12,218 nucleotides of DNA from Methanomicrobiales archaeon (GTDB lineage Archaea > Halobacteriota > Methanomicrobia > Methanomicrobiales > Methanospirillaceae), in the NCBI GenBank assembly GCA_012520015.1, contig JAAYPD010000007.1, positions 1 through 12,218 on the forward strand, in the 5' to 3' direction. Below the pieces are notes generated by a model. The model was not told the origin of the DNA. It did not search any database and saw only the letters and a program-made list of their open reading frames with translations. Position 1 is the stretch's first letter; every line of letters begins with the position of its first letter. Both the position numbers and the translations under genes were made by a program. Positions 5,224 to 11,957 of the stretch are shown piece by piece.

Positions 5224-6885
5224 TCATTCTTCACAAAAGATTGGAACATGTGAGAAGGTGTTCACATCAAACACTCCTTTCGTGGTTATCCTGATATCCG
5301 GTATGACCGTTAATGCCAGGAATGAAAGATACATGAATGGATCCCTGACTGCCCCGGATGACTGAGTAACTTTATGCAATTTTAAAAGTTCGTCATGAAC
5401 TTTTTCATATGGTAGTTCTGACATCAGCCCTGCAACAGATAGTGGGAGACAGGCCTCACCTGTATCATTCCGTGCTGCCATTGCACCCTTGTGTCTTATA
5501 ACTTTTGAGATAACCTTCAGTATATCATCATCACTTGTTCCAACGGCAATGATATTATGTGAATCATGTGAAACGCTTGCTGCTATAGCTCCCTGTTTAA
5601 GTTCAAAACCACTGACAAGACCCACTCCCGGTTTTCCAGGGTGATAACGGGAAACAACCACAGTTTTTAGTATATCGCGTTTAATATCCGGGATATCATC
5701 AGCTGACAGCTGAATATATTCTGTTCTTGTTCCGATCTGGCCTTCCTGGATCCTGATTACCCTGGCTTTTCCTGAACCGGCAATTCTGATCTCTTCTGGT
5801 GAAGGAATTTTTGCATTGAATGGACACTCACCTCCCAACTCCGATTGGACTGGTTTAACCTGGTCAGCAGTAACAAGGTTTCCTTTTTTATATGTTCTCT
5901 TCACTATGCATCTCCCGGGGTCTTTTAGTATACAAAAGTCAGCAATCCTTCCTGGACTTATAGCGCCACGATCAAAAAGTCCAAACCTGTCGGCAGGTGA
6001 GAGGGTTGCCATCCTTAAAGCTATTTCAGGCTCACACCCCGCGTCGATGGATTTCCTGATACAGTCATCGATATGGCCATCAGTAAAAAGCATATCTGCA
6101 TGCCGGTCATCAGTGCAGAAGCAACATCTTGCTGCTGTGCAGGCATTTACCAAAAGCATAAGAGTTTTGAGATTTCGTTCAGTAGATCCTTCCCTGATAA
6201 AAAGGAACATTCCTTTCCGCAGCTTTTCTCTGCCTTCATCCAGGATTACTGACTCATGATCACTTTGCATACCTGAAAAGATGTATTTGTCCAGCGCATG
6301 TCCTGTAAGAGACGGGGCATGACCGTCGCGTACATGTATAAGGGAGAGTTTTTCCATTACCTCCGGATCATGGGATAGAACACCTGGAACATTCATCATC
6401 TCACCAAGTCCGATAACGCCATCACGACCGATGAAAGGACGAAGAGACTCTGCCGTCAGGGTCATTGCGCATTCGTCAAGAGGGGTTGCCGGAACACATG
6501 AAGGGAGCATGATAAGAATGTCAAGTGGCTGTTTCCCATGAGCATTCAGCATATAATCGATTCCGGCCGTTCCGCAGACATTGGAGATCTCATGTGGGTC
6601 AGCGATTACTGTTGTAGTCCCATGCTGCATCACAAGCCTTGCATATTCGTATGGAGTTAATAATGAACTCTCAATATGAACATGCGCATCGATAAAGCCA
6701 GGAGTTACGTATGAAGATTTTAGATCGATCTCCTTTTTTCCATGGTATCCTGGTCCTGTTCCCAGTATCACTCCGTCCCGGACAGCAAAATCCTCGCGAA
6801 GCCATTCACAGGTGTAGGGGTTGAAGATCACTCCGTTTTTAAAGACAATATCTGCCGATTTTTCATAGCCTGAATTAAAATTCAT
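5224..6885 (-). CDS. ade: adenine deaminase
   Basis: This enzyme hydrolyses adenine to hypoxanthine and ammonia in purine salvage. The 553-residue protein is a complete amidohydrolase-superfamily member of the normal length for Ade (about 550-600). Metal-site motifs are in order: PGFIDAHVHIESS (H68, H70, E72), TTTVIADPHEI (D96, H98, E99), IGLGEMMNVPGV (E162), DGHAPSL (H189), SDHES (H210, E211) and FCTDDRHAD (D259, D260, H262). The C-terminal part carries the Ade-specific segments GLVSGFELKQGAIAASVSHD and IIAVGTSDDDI. The start was chosen at an ATG with a weak GTGA element 8-11 bases upstream. It is divergent from a lipoprotein gene, with a TATA-like element and inverted repeats between them. 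No other purine salvage gene is adjacent; the nearest related function is the deoxyribosyltransferase fusion at 2117-2986. No truncation or missing active-site residue is seen. Confidence 0.97.
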   Translation of the reverse strand: MNFNSGYEKSADIVFKNGVIFNPYTCEWLREDFAVRDGVILGTGPGYHGKKEIDLKSSYVTPGFIDAHVHIESSLLTPYEYARLVMQHGTTTVIADPHEISNVCGTAGIDYMLNAHGKQPLDILIMLPSCVPATPLDECAMTLTAESLRPFIGRDGVIGLGEMMNVPGVLSHDPEVMEKLSLIHVRDGHAPSLTGHALDKYIFSGMQSDHESVILDEGREKLRKGMFLFIREGSTERNLKTLMLLVNACTAARCCFCTDDRHADMLFTDGHIDDCIRKSIDAGCEPEIALRMATLSPADRFGLFDRGAISPGRIADFCILKDPGRCIVKRTYKKGNLVTADQVKPVQSELGGECPFNAKIPSPEEIRIAGSGKARVIRIQEGQIGTRTEYIQLSADDIPDIKRDILKTVVVSRYHPGKPGVGLVSGFELKQGAIAASVSHDSHNIIAVGTSDDDILKVISKVIRHKGAMAARNDTGEACLPLSVAGLMSELPYEKVHDELLKLHKVTQSSGAVRDPFMYLSFLALTVIPDIRITTKGVFDVNTFSHVPIFCEE

Positions 6886-6912
6886 TATAATATCTCACTT
6901 GGGTAGTTATCG

Positions 6913-6960
6913 TGACAATTCTGATAATTGTGTAGATGTCATTGTCATTATACTATAAAT
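6913..6960. promoter_or_regulatory. divergent promoter with repeated ACAAT/ATTGT elements (ade and lipoprotein)
   Basis: ACAATT-CTGAT-AATTGT (6915-6931) is a 6+6 inverted repeat. TGACAAT (6913-6919) is also reverse-complemented as ATTGTCA (6941-6947), so three half-sites occur in 35 bases. ACTATAAAT (6952-6960) is a plausible TATA box for the lipoprotein gene (ATG 6986). Its minus-strand reading, ATTTATAGTATAA, could serve ade with a start near 6927, which would place the inverted repeat over the ade transcription start. Operator function is inferred. Confidence 0.45.
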
Positions 6961-6985
6961 AATTAAAAATGCATATCACCATGGA

Positions 6986-7432
6986 ATGAACAGGATAAAT
7001 TTTATACTTCCCGCCCTCTTTGCAATCTGTTTTGTTTTTATCGCCGGATGCACGGGAGGTAATGATGACGAAGATTACAAGGCACTTGTAATTGATGCAA
7101 TAGAAAACCTTGAACCGCAGAATGAAAAGATTGTAAATCCGTATAAAGGCATGACTGGTGATGAGCTTTCAGCAATGAGGAGTTATGCAGAGGAGGCAAA
7201 AAATTCTGCAGCTCAGATGACTTTATCTGATTCAAGTAAAAAATCACGTGATTTTTTCATAAGGGCAATGGATGCAACTATCGAAGGGATAGATAATTTA
7301 AAAGAGAATGCTGATTTGTCAACCGGAAAGGTAGAGAGTACAGCTCCTGCAACTAATAATTTCATCCAGGCTCAGTCAGACCTTGGAAGTGCGGCTGATA
7401 TCATTAAAGTGCCAAAGAAAAAGACATTTTGA
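6986..7432 (+). CDS. small hypothetical lipoprotein
   Basis: The 148-residue product starts MNRINFILPALFAICFVF and continues IAGCTGG: a basic N-terminus, a hydrophobic core, and a lipobox (I-A-G-C) with C22 as the likely lipidated residue. Mature residues 23-148 are acidic and Asn/Lys/Ser-rich, with mostly helical character and no further membrane segment, so the protein probably sits outside the cytoplasmic membrane, lipid-anchored. I recognise no domain. Methanomicrobiales encode many such small lipoproteins of unknown function. The ATG at 6986 is chosen because the ATG at 6981 meets a stop after two codons. The TATA-like element at 6952-6960 predicts a near-leaderless mRNA. It shares its promoter region with adenine deaminase, but a functional link is not evident. 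Confidence 0.8.
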   Translation: MNRINFILPALFAICFVFIAGCTGGNDDEDYKALVIDAIENLEPQNEKIVNPYKGMTGDELSAMRSYAEEAKNSAAQMTLSDSSKKSRDFFIRAMDATIEGIDNLKENADLSTGKVESTAPATNNFIQAQSDLGSAADIIKVPKKKTF

Positions 7433-7443
7433 AAAATTTTTAT
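7433..7443 (+). terminator. A/T palindrome with T-run after the lipoprotein gene
   Basis: GAAAAATTTTTATG immediately follows the lipoprotein stop; the AAAAATTTTT palindrome with five T could stop plus-strand transcription in the archaeal manner. Confidence 0.35.
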
Positions 7444-7448
7444 GTCCG

Positions 7449-7480
7449 GCAAACTTTCTGCAGTAGTGCAGAAAGTCTGC
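7449..7480. terminator. strong hairpin between convergent genes (terminator or small structured RNA)
   Basis: ACTTTCTGCA (7453-7462), loop GTAG, then TGCAGAAAGT (7467-7476) forms a perfect 10-bp stem. GCA (7449-7451) and TGC (7478-7480) extend it past a single A/C mismatch. It lies in the 140-base spacer between the converging lipoprotein and dikinase genes. No T-run follows on the plus strand. On the minus strand, T-rich sequence occurs about 6-15 bases further. Most archaeal terminators lack such stems, so an mRNA 3'-end stabiliser or small RNA is also possible. Confidence 0.5.
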
Positions 7481-7564
7481 TTATCAATATGAAGGGTGGT
7501 AAGTATGTACGCCCTGAAATACTTCCTATGTATCTTTGTTATACCGGGTCGTTAAGCAAAACAT

Positions 7565-7572
7565 AAAAAAAA
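7565..7572 (-). terminator. T-run immediately after the ppdK stop
   Basis: Eight A on the plus strand (7565-7572) give TTTTTTTT on the minus strand directly after the TAA of ppdK, a typical archaeal termination signal. Confidence 0.5.
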
Positions 7573-10323
7573 TTATTTTGATCTGATGGCTGCATGGGCT
7601 GCTGCAAGCCTTGCAATTGGAACACGCGGGCCTGAACACGAGACATAAGTAAGTCCTATCTGGTGACAGAATTCTATTGATGCAGGATGCCCTCCATGTT
7701 CGCCACAGATACCTACCTTAATATCAGGCCTTGCTTCTCTCCCCCACTTTACTGCAAGTTCCATAAGTTTTCCAACCCCTTTAACGTCAAGTACGTCAAA
7801 AGGATTGTCCTGCAGAATCTGGTTCATATTGTACATGGGCAGGAACTTGTTCTCTGCATCTTCCCTTGAGAATGAGAAGGTGGCCTGGGTGAGATCATTT
7901 GTTCCGAAGGAGAAGAACTCTGCCTCTTCAGCAAGGTTTTCAGCCCTCATACAGGCACGGACAACCTCAAGCATCGAACCAAAGGAGAAGGTAATGGTAA
8001 GGCCATATGTTCTTTCGACCTGGGTATGAATGTCAGTTACCCACTCTTTCACCTTTTTTAATTCCTGGGCTGTGCATACCTGGGGAATCATAATCTCCGG
8101 GTGAACGTCGATGCCTTCTTTCCTGCACTCGGCAGCGGCTTCAAGGATGGCACGAATCTGCATGGAATATATCTCAGGGAAAGTAAGTCCAAGCCTGACT
8201 CCGCGGTGGCCGAGCATCGGATTTACCTCACGAAGTGACCTGACTTTACTTAGCATCATCTCTTTTTTGACGAGTACGGCATCCAGAAGGTCTGGGTCTG
8301 CCGGAGGTACTACTTTTCCACGGGAGGGATCATCGTGATGCATAAAAGAGACCGTCTCGGAAAGAACCTTTAATCCAAGGAAGCTCTTCTTCAAATTTTT
8401 TAGAATCTCGATCTCATCAATGAGCAACTGTTCAGTTGGAAGAAACTCATGAATTGGTGGATCCAGCAGTCTTATTGTCACCGGCCTTGGGGCCATGATC
8501 GAGAAGATTCTTTTAAAATCATCCCTCTGGATTGGGAGAAGTTTATCAAGCGCCAGTATACGTTCTTCTTTTGTATCTGCAACGATCATGTCGATGACAA
8601 TTGGAAGCCTTGCAGGATCATTAAACATTCTTTCCGTTCTGCATAGGCCAATGCCCATAGCACCAAATTTTAACGCTTCCTGTGCATCCTTTGGTGTATC
8701 AGCATTTGCCATTACCTGAAGCATGGCCCTCTCGTCTGCGAGGGCAAGAAGAGTTTTAAGTTCTGATGAGAACTCTGCTTCAATGAGCGGCACTTCACCA
8801 AGATAGACTGCCCCGGTAGATCCATCAATAGTAATAATATCTCCTTCTGATATCCTGGCATCCCCGATAGTTGCCTGGCGCAATTTTATATCTACATCGA
8901 TCCCCTCGGCACCAGCAACACAGGGTTTTCCCATACCTCTTGCCACAACCGCAGCATGGGATGTTTTTCCTCCCCTGCTTGTAAGAATTCCCTGGGATGC
9001 AAAAAATCCATGAATGTCTTCTGGTTTTGTCTCTTCTCTGACCAGGATCACCTTATATCCCTCACGACCCAGTTTCTCTGCGCGATCTGCATCAAAGATG
9101 GCGATTCCTGATGCTCCACCAGGTGATGCCGGAAGGCCTTTTGCAACCGGCTCAATATCTGCATCAGGATCAAGTCTTGGAAACAGAAGTTGTTCAAGCA
9201 TCTCCGGTTTTATCCGGGTAAGAGCCTGATCCTTGTTAATAAGGCCTTCCCGGACCATCTCCACAGAAGTTCTTACCATCGCAGTTGCATTCATCTTCCC
9301 GTTCCTTGTCTGAAGACAATATAGCCCCCCCTCCTCGATAGTAAATTCGAAATCCTGAACCTCTTTGAACTTGGCTTCCAACTTATTCCGAAGATCCATC
9401 AGCTCTTCAAACTGGGCAGGCATCTCATCTGCCATGTTTGCAAGTGGTTTTGGTGTTCTGATCCCCGCCACAACGTCTTCACCCTGTGCATTAATCAGGT
9501 ATTCACCAAAGATGACATTTTCACCAGTCCCTGGATCCCGTGTAAATCCTACGCCAGTAGCAGAATTATTACTCATGTTTCCAAAGACCATGGCAACAAT
9601 ATTGACAGCCGTTCCATTCGCCATGTCAGGGGTTATCTTAAATTCTCTCCTGTAATCTACAGCACGCTTCCCCATCCATGAATTAAAAACGGATTTAATT
9701 GCGATCTCCAGCTGATCAAACGGGTTATTTGGGAATGGTTCTCCTGAATAACGCTCCACAGCCTGAAGAAATTTCTGGCATACCTCCTTCAGGTCATCGG
9801 CAGAAAGGTCAGAGTCCTGCACTGTTCCAGCCCTTCTCTTAACCTGTTCAAATTCCCAGTCAAATAGTTCGTCCGGAACACCAAGGGCTACTTTACCAAA
9901 TAGCTGGATAAATCTCCGGTAAGCATCATAACAAAATCTCTCGTTTTTTGTATCCTCAATGAGACCTTCCAGGGTGTCTGAGTTTAGACCAAGGTTCAGG
10001 ATAGTATCCATCATTCCTGGCATGGATAATGCAGATCCAGATCTTACAGAAAATAAGAGTGGTTTTTTTCTTCCACCAAATGTGCGATGTATCTCTTCCT
10101 CAACATCACGAAGGTGCATCGAGACTTCTTCCATCAGCCCTTTTGGAAGATTCCTGTCTGGATCATTCAGGTATTCAAGACAGGCCTCTGTAGTAATGAC
10201 GAATCCTGGTGGAACCCTGATACCGGCCTGTGTAAGTTTACACAGATTTGCTCCTTTTCCACCAAGTAATTTTTTATCTTCGCCATCTCCATCTTTGTAT
10301 GAGTAAACCCATTTGTGATTCAT
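7573..10323 (-). CDS. ppdK: pyruvate, phosphate dikinase
   Basis: It catalyses reversible conversion of pyruvate, ATP and phosphate to PEP, AMP and pyrophosphate, in gluconeogenesis or pyrophosphate-linked glycolysis. The 916 residues contain the ATP-grasp domain (LLGGKGANLCKL; LFSVRSGSALSMPGMMDT; QDFEFTIEEGGLYCLQTRNG), the swivelling phosphohistidine domain (SRGGKTSHAAVVARGMGKP, H456), and the PEP/pyruvate barrel (GLCRTERMF; NPMLGHRGVRLG; FSFGTNDLTQ; GICGEHGGHP, C873). H456 aligns with H455 of the Clostridium symbiosum enzyme (874 residues). C873 lies 44 residues from the end, as does its C831, so about 41 extra residues sit between them; these fall between HEFLP and NPMLGHRG. The frame opens at a GTG (10332), but the ATG at 10323 gives the usual N-terminus (MNHKWVYSY) and better spacing from AGGA. 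The gene is intact and probably monocistronic. Confidence 0.98.
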   Translation of the reverse strand: MNHKWVYSYKDGDGEDKKLLGGKGANLCKLTQAGIRVPPGFVITTEACLEYLNDPDRNLPKGLMEEVSMHLRDVEEEIHRTFGGRKKPLLFSVRSGSALSMPGMMDTILNLGLNSDTLEGLIEDTKNERFCYDAYRRFIQLFGKVALGVPDELFDWEFEQVKRRAGTVQDSDLSADDLKEVCQKFLQAVERYSGEPFPNNPFDQLEIAIKSVFNSWMGKRAVDYRREFKITPDMANGTAVNIVAMVFGNMSNNSATGVGFTRDPGTGENVIFGEYLINAQGEDVVAGIRTPKPLANMADEMPAQFEELMDLRNKLEAKFKEVQDFEFTIEEGGLYCLQTRNGKMNATAMVRTSVEMVREGLINKDQALTRIKPEMLEQLLFPRLDPDADIEPVAKGLPASPGGASGIAIFDADRAEKLGREGYKVILVREETKPEDIHGFFASQGILTSRGGKTSHAAVVARGMGKPCVAGAEGIDVDIKLRQATIGDARISEGDIITIDGSTGAVYLGEVPLIEAEFSSELKTLLALADERAMLQVMANADTPKDAQEALKFGAMGIGLCRTERMFNDPARLPIVIDMIVADTKEERILALDKLLPIQRDDFKRIFSIMAPRPVTIRLLDPPIHEFLPTEQLLIDEIEILKNLKKSFLGLKVLSETVSFMHHDDPSRGKVVPPADPDLLDAVLVKKEMMLSKVRSLREVNPMLGHRGVRLGLTFPEIYSMQIRAILEAAAECRKEGIDVHPEIMIPQVCTAQELKKVKEWVTDIHTQVERTYGLTITFSFGSMLEVVRACMRAENLAEEAEFFSFGTNDLTQATFSFSREDAENKFLPMYNMNQILQDNPFDVLDVKGVGKLMELAVKWGREARPDIKVGICGEHGGHPASIEFCHQIGLTYVSCSGPRVPIARLAAAHAAIRSK

Positions 10324-10415
10324 AATAACCACTTTTCCTGGTAACCCGGAACTGACTGCCTGTTTTCGGTATTATTAAATTTTAGAATAGGGCAGGCAAT
10401 TCCACATCTGTCATG

Positions 10416-10445
10416 ACGTGTATGGGTTATTCACGTATATAAAAG
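10416..10445 (-). promoter_or_regulatory. candidate ppdK promoter with flanking ACGTG/CACGT inverted repeat
   Basis: On the minus strand CTTTTATATACG (10434-10445) is close to the methanogen TATA consensus. It predicts transcription near 10415 and a leader of about 90 bases before ppdK. ACGTG (10416-10420) and CACGT (10432-10436) form an inverted repeat spanning from the TATA box to the expected start. Further down the leader, the 6-base pair TGCCTG (10357-10362)/CAGGCA (10393-10398) could fold. A weaker TATA-like TTTAATAAT lies nearer the gene (about 10372-10380). Confidence 0.45.
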
Positions 10446-10492
10446 ATTATTTTCTTCAGACTTTACCAGGAAATACCAGGTTTTTCAAAAAT

Positions 10493-11806
10493 TTAATGTG
10501 CGCACATATCTTCGGTAATTACAATACCAAAGATGTAGCGTGGAGTATTATCCCCGGCAGACACAAGGGATTTTTCTATGGTGACATCTCCTATTGAGCC
10601 ATCTGGCCTGAAAAACCTGGTAACAATGTGCTTATGTGTAATGTTCTTTTTATTTACCAGTTCTTCATTTCCGCTCAAAAAACCTTCTGCTATCTCTTCT
10701 GGAATTATCTCAGAGACCTGTTTTCCTATGACATTGTCAGGATCTGTTTTTAATAACTCACAAAATGCCTGGTTGGCAATCAAAAACACTCCGTCTTCCC
10801 TGAGGATGAAGATTGGATGGGGAAAATTTGACATCAGGCGTTTTATCAGGTTTGCCTGGAGTAACTGCGCTTCTTCCTGTTCTTTCCATTGTGTAATGTC
10901 GGTTATCAGGATGTACCCGCGAATTAAATCTCCAAAAGGAACTAATTTCACACGAACCGATAGATAAATTGGAATCCCGTCTTTCCTCCTTGCCCAGAAC
11001 CTGAGTTCTCTCATGGTTCCCTTGTTCTGTTCAGCCTCCTTGAGCGCTCTTTCAAATCGTTCTTTCTCTTCAGGTAATGCAAGATTTTCCGGATGAATTT
11101 TTTGAATTTCTTCGGCTGAATACCCGGTGATCTCACAAAGGCGCTGATTGTAAAAGATTACTTTTTTCTTACCAGATTTAATCTCTGAAACGATCAGGCC
11201 GTCGGATAAATTATCAGACACACTTCTGAAGAACTCTTCACTCTCCTGGAGAGCCCTGAGCGCTTCTTTCTCAAGAGTAATATCTTCAAGGATGATGGTA
11301 TCTGCAGAGCTGCCGTCGTCAAATACGGTTGGGATTACTTTTCCTCTAAAGAATCGTGTTACCTGGCCTCCCCGCATCAGCTCAAAGGACTCTTTTTTTG
11401 ATGAAATAATTTTTGAAAGTTTCAATAAAAATTCATCATTAGCCGGATTTGGAGAAGAGATATGTTCAATTCTTTTTTGCAGGATATCGCTACCCTGGAT
11501 CTCCAGCATGCTGAAAAATGGATCATTTCCCTGGATAATCCTCATATCGCGGTCAAGGACAAGGAAAAGATCAGTTGTGTAGGAGAGAAGGGCTGAGAGG
11601 GGGACTCTGGATGACAGTGTAAAAACTTTGGCCATTCCAAAGGTTCTTAGGTCAACATGTCCTGCGGCATGAAGAATGTCCAGGTAGCGCCCGGTTGAGT
11701 GTTTATTCCGCCCCAGAGCAGACGCTATCTCGGTCACGCTCATCCCTTGTGGGTGGTTTCTGACAAGTTCCTTGACCTGGGTCAGTTCATCAGACAACCG
11801 ATGCAT
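10493..11806 (-). CDS. winged-helix HTH protein with three PAS domains (one-component sensor-regulator)
   Basis: The 437-residue protein has no membrane segment, signal peptide, kinase, HD or GGDEF domain. Residues 1-66 are an HTH: MSVTEIASALGRNKHSTGRY is helix-turn-helix, followed by LDILHAAGHVDLRTFGMAKVF, a wing. PAS1 spans about 73-177 (LLSYTTDLFLVLDRDMRI to ILEDIT). PAS2 spans about 190-308 (SEEFFRSVSDNLSDGLIVSE, ITGYSAEEI, FWARRKDGIPIYL, GYILITDITQWKE). PAS3 spans about 320-432 (LIKRLMSNFPHPIFILREDG, IANQAFCELLKTD, RFFRPDGSIGDVTIE). It probably binds DNA and responds to a ligand or redox state; the cofactor is unknown. The frame stays open to 11893, but the ATG at 11806 is preferred. The longer N-terminus is Cys-rich and unlike the family, and the promoter's predicted start near 11873 lies inside it. 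This architecture is, to my knowledge, common in Methanomicrobiales. It is divergent from the exported protein gene. Confidence 0.88.
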   Translation of the reverse strand: MHRLSDELTQVKELVRNHPQGMSVTEIASALGRNKHSTGRYLDILHAAGHVDLRTFGMAKVFTLSSRVPLSALLSYTTDLFLVLDRDMRIIQGNDPFFSMLEIQGSDILQKRIEHISSPNPANDEFLLKLSKIISSKKESFELMRGGQVTRFFRGKVIPTVFDDGSSADTIILEDITLEKEALRALQESEEFFRSVSDNLSDGLIVSEIKSGKKKVIFYNQRLCEITGYSAEEIQKIHPENLALPEEKERFERALKEAEQNKGTMRELRFWARRKDGIPIYLSVRVKLVPFGDLIRGYILITDITQWKEQEEAQLLQANLIKRLMSNFPHPIFILREDGVFLIANQAFCELLKTDPDNVIGKQVSEIIPEEIAEGFLSGNEELVNKKNITHKHIVTRFFRPDGSIGDVTIEKSLVSAGDNTPRYIFGIVITEDMCAH

Positions 11807-11824
11807 ACATATTGATGAGCGTTC

Positions 11825-11881
11825 GTTACACAAATAGGTTACTCTCAACAAGTACAAATGAATGAAACATCTATTTGTAAC
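11825..11881. promoter_or_regulatory. inverted repeat GTTAC(AC)AAATAG...CTATTTGTAAC upstream of the HTH-PAS gene
   Basis: GTTACACAAATAG (11825-11837) and CTATTTGTAAC (11871-11881) match as inverted repeats apart from a 2-base AC insertion, with a third ACAAAT core at 11854-11859. They lie between the shared TATA region and the HTH-PAS start. They are candidate binding sites for that protein's own HTH (autoregulation), or leader RNA structure. Confidence 0.45.
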
Positions 11882-11892
11882 ACATAAACACA

Positions 11893-11905
11893 ATATTTAT
11901 ATATC
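11893..11905. promoter_or_regulatory. strong TATA box shared by divergent genes
   Basis: TTTATATAT (11896-11904) is a near-consensus archaeal TATA box for the plus-strand gene, predicting a start near 11926 and a leader of about 32 bases. Its reverse reading, ATATATAAATATTG, could drive the HTH-PAS gene. Confidence 0.6.
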
Positions 11906-11944
11906 TTTGTAGACCACAAACTTATACGCAAGTGAATCAAACTC

Positions 11945-11949
11945 AGGTG
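11945..11949 (+). promoter_or_regulatory. Shine-Dalgarno of the exported-protein gene
   Basis: AGGTG lies 8 bases before the ATG at 11958 and matches the archaeal anti-Shine-Dalgarno well; together with the upstream TATA box it fixes this start. Confidence 0.7.
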
Positions 11950-11957
11950 TATCACAC

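Noticed and set aside
7548..7559. GTCGTTAAGCAA, identical to 1338-1349
   Set aside because: A few exact 12-base matches are expected by chance in 12 kb, and the surrounding sequence does not match.
10324..10332. GTG start adding three codons (MVI) to ppdK
   Set aside because: The AGGA would be only 3 bases from the GTG; the ATG at 10323 gives the usual PPDK N-terminus.
10464..10480. Tandem ACCAGG AAAT ACCAGG near the HTH-PAS stop
   Set aside because: Six-base units with no further copies or symmetry; too weak to call a site.
10496..10507. Perfect palindrome ATGTGCGCACAT at the end of the HTH-PAS gene
   Set aside because: It is the coding sequence for the last four residues (MCAH), lacks a T-run directly after it, and is short enough to be coincidence.
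11807..11893. 29-residue N-terminal extension of the HTH-PAS protein
   Set aside because: Cys-rich and unlike the family; it overlaps the predicted promoter and the inverted repeats.
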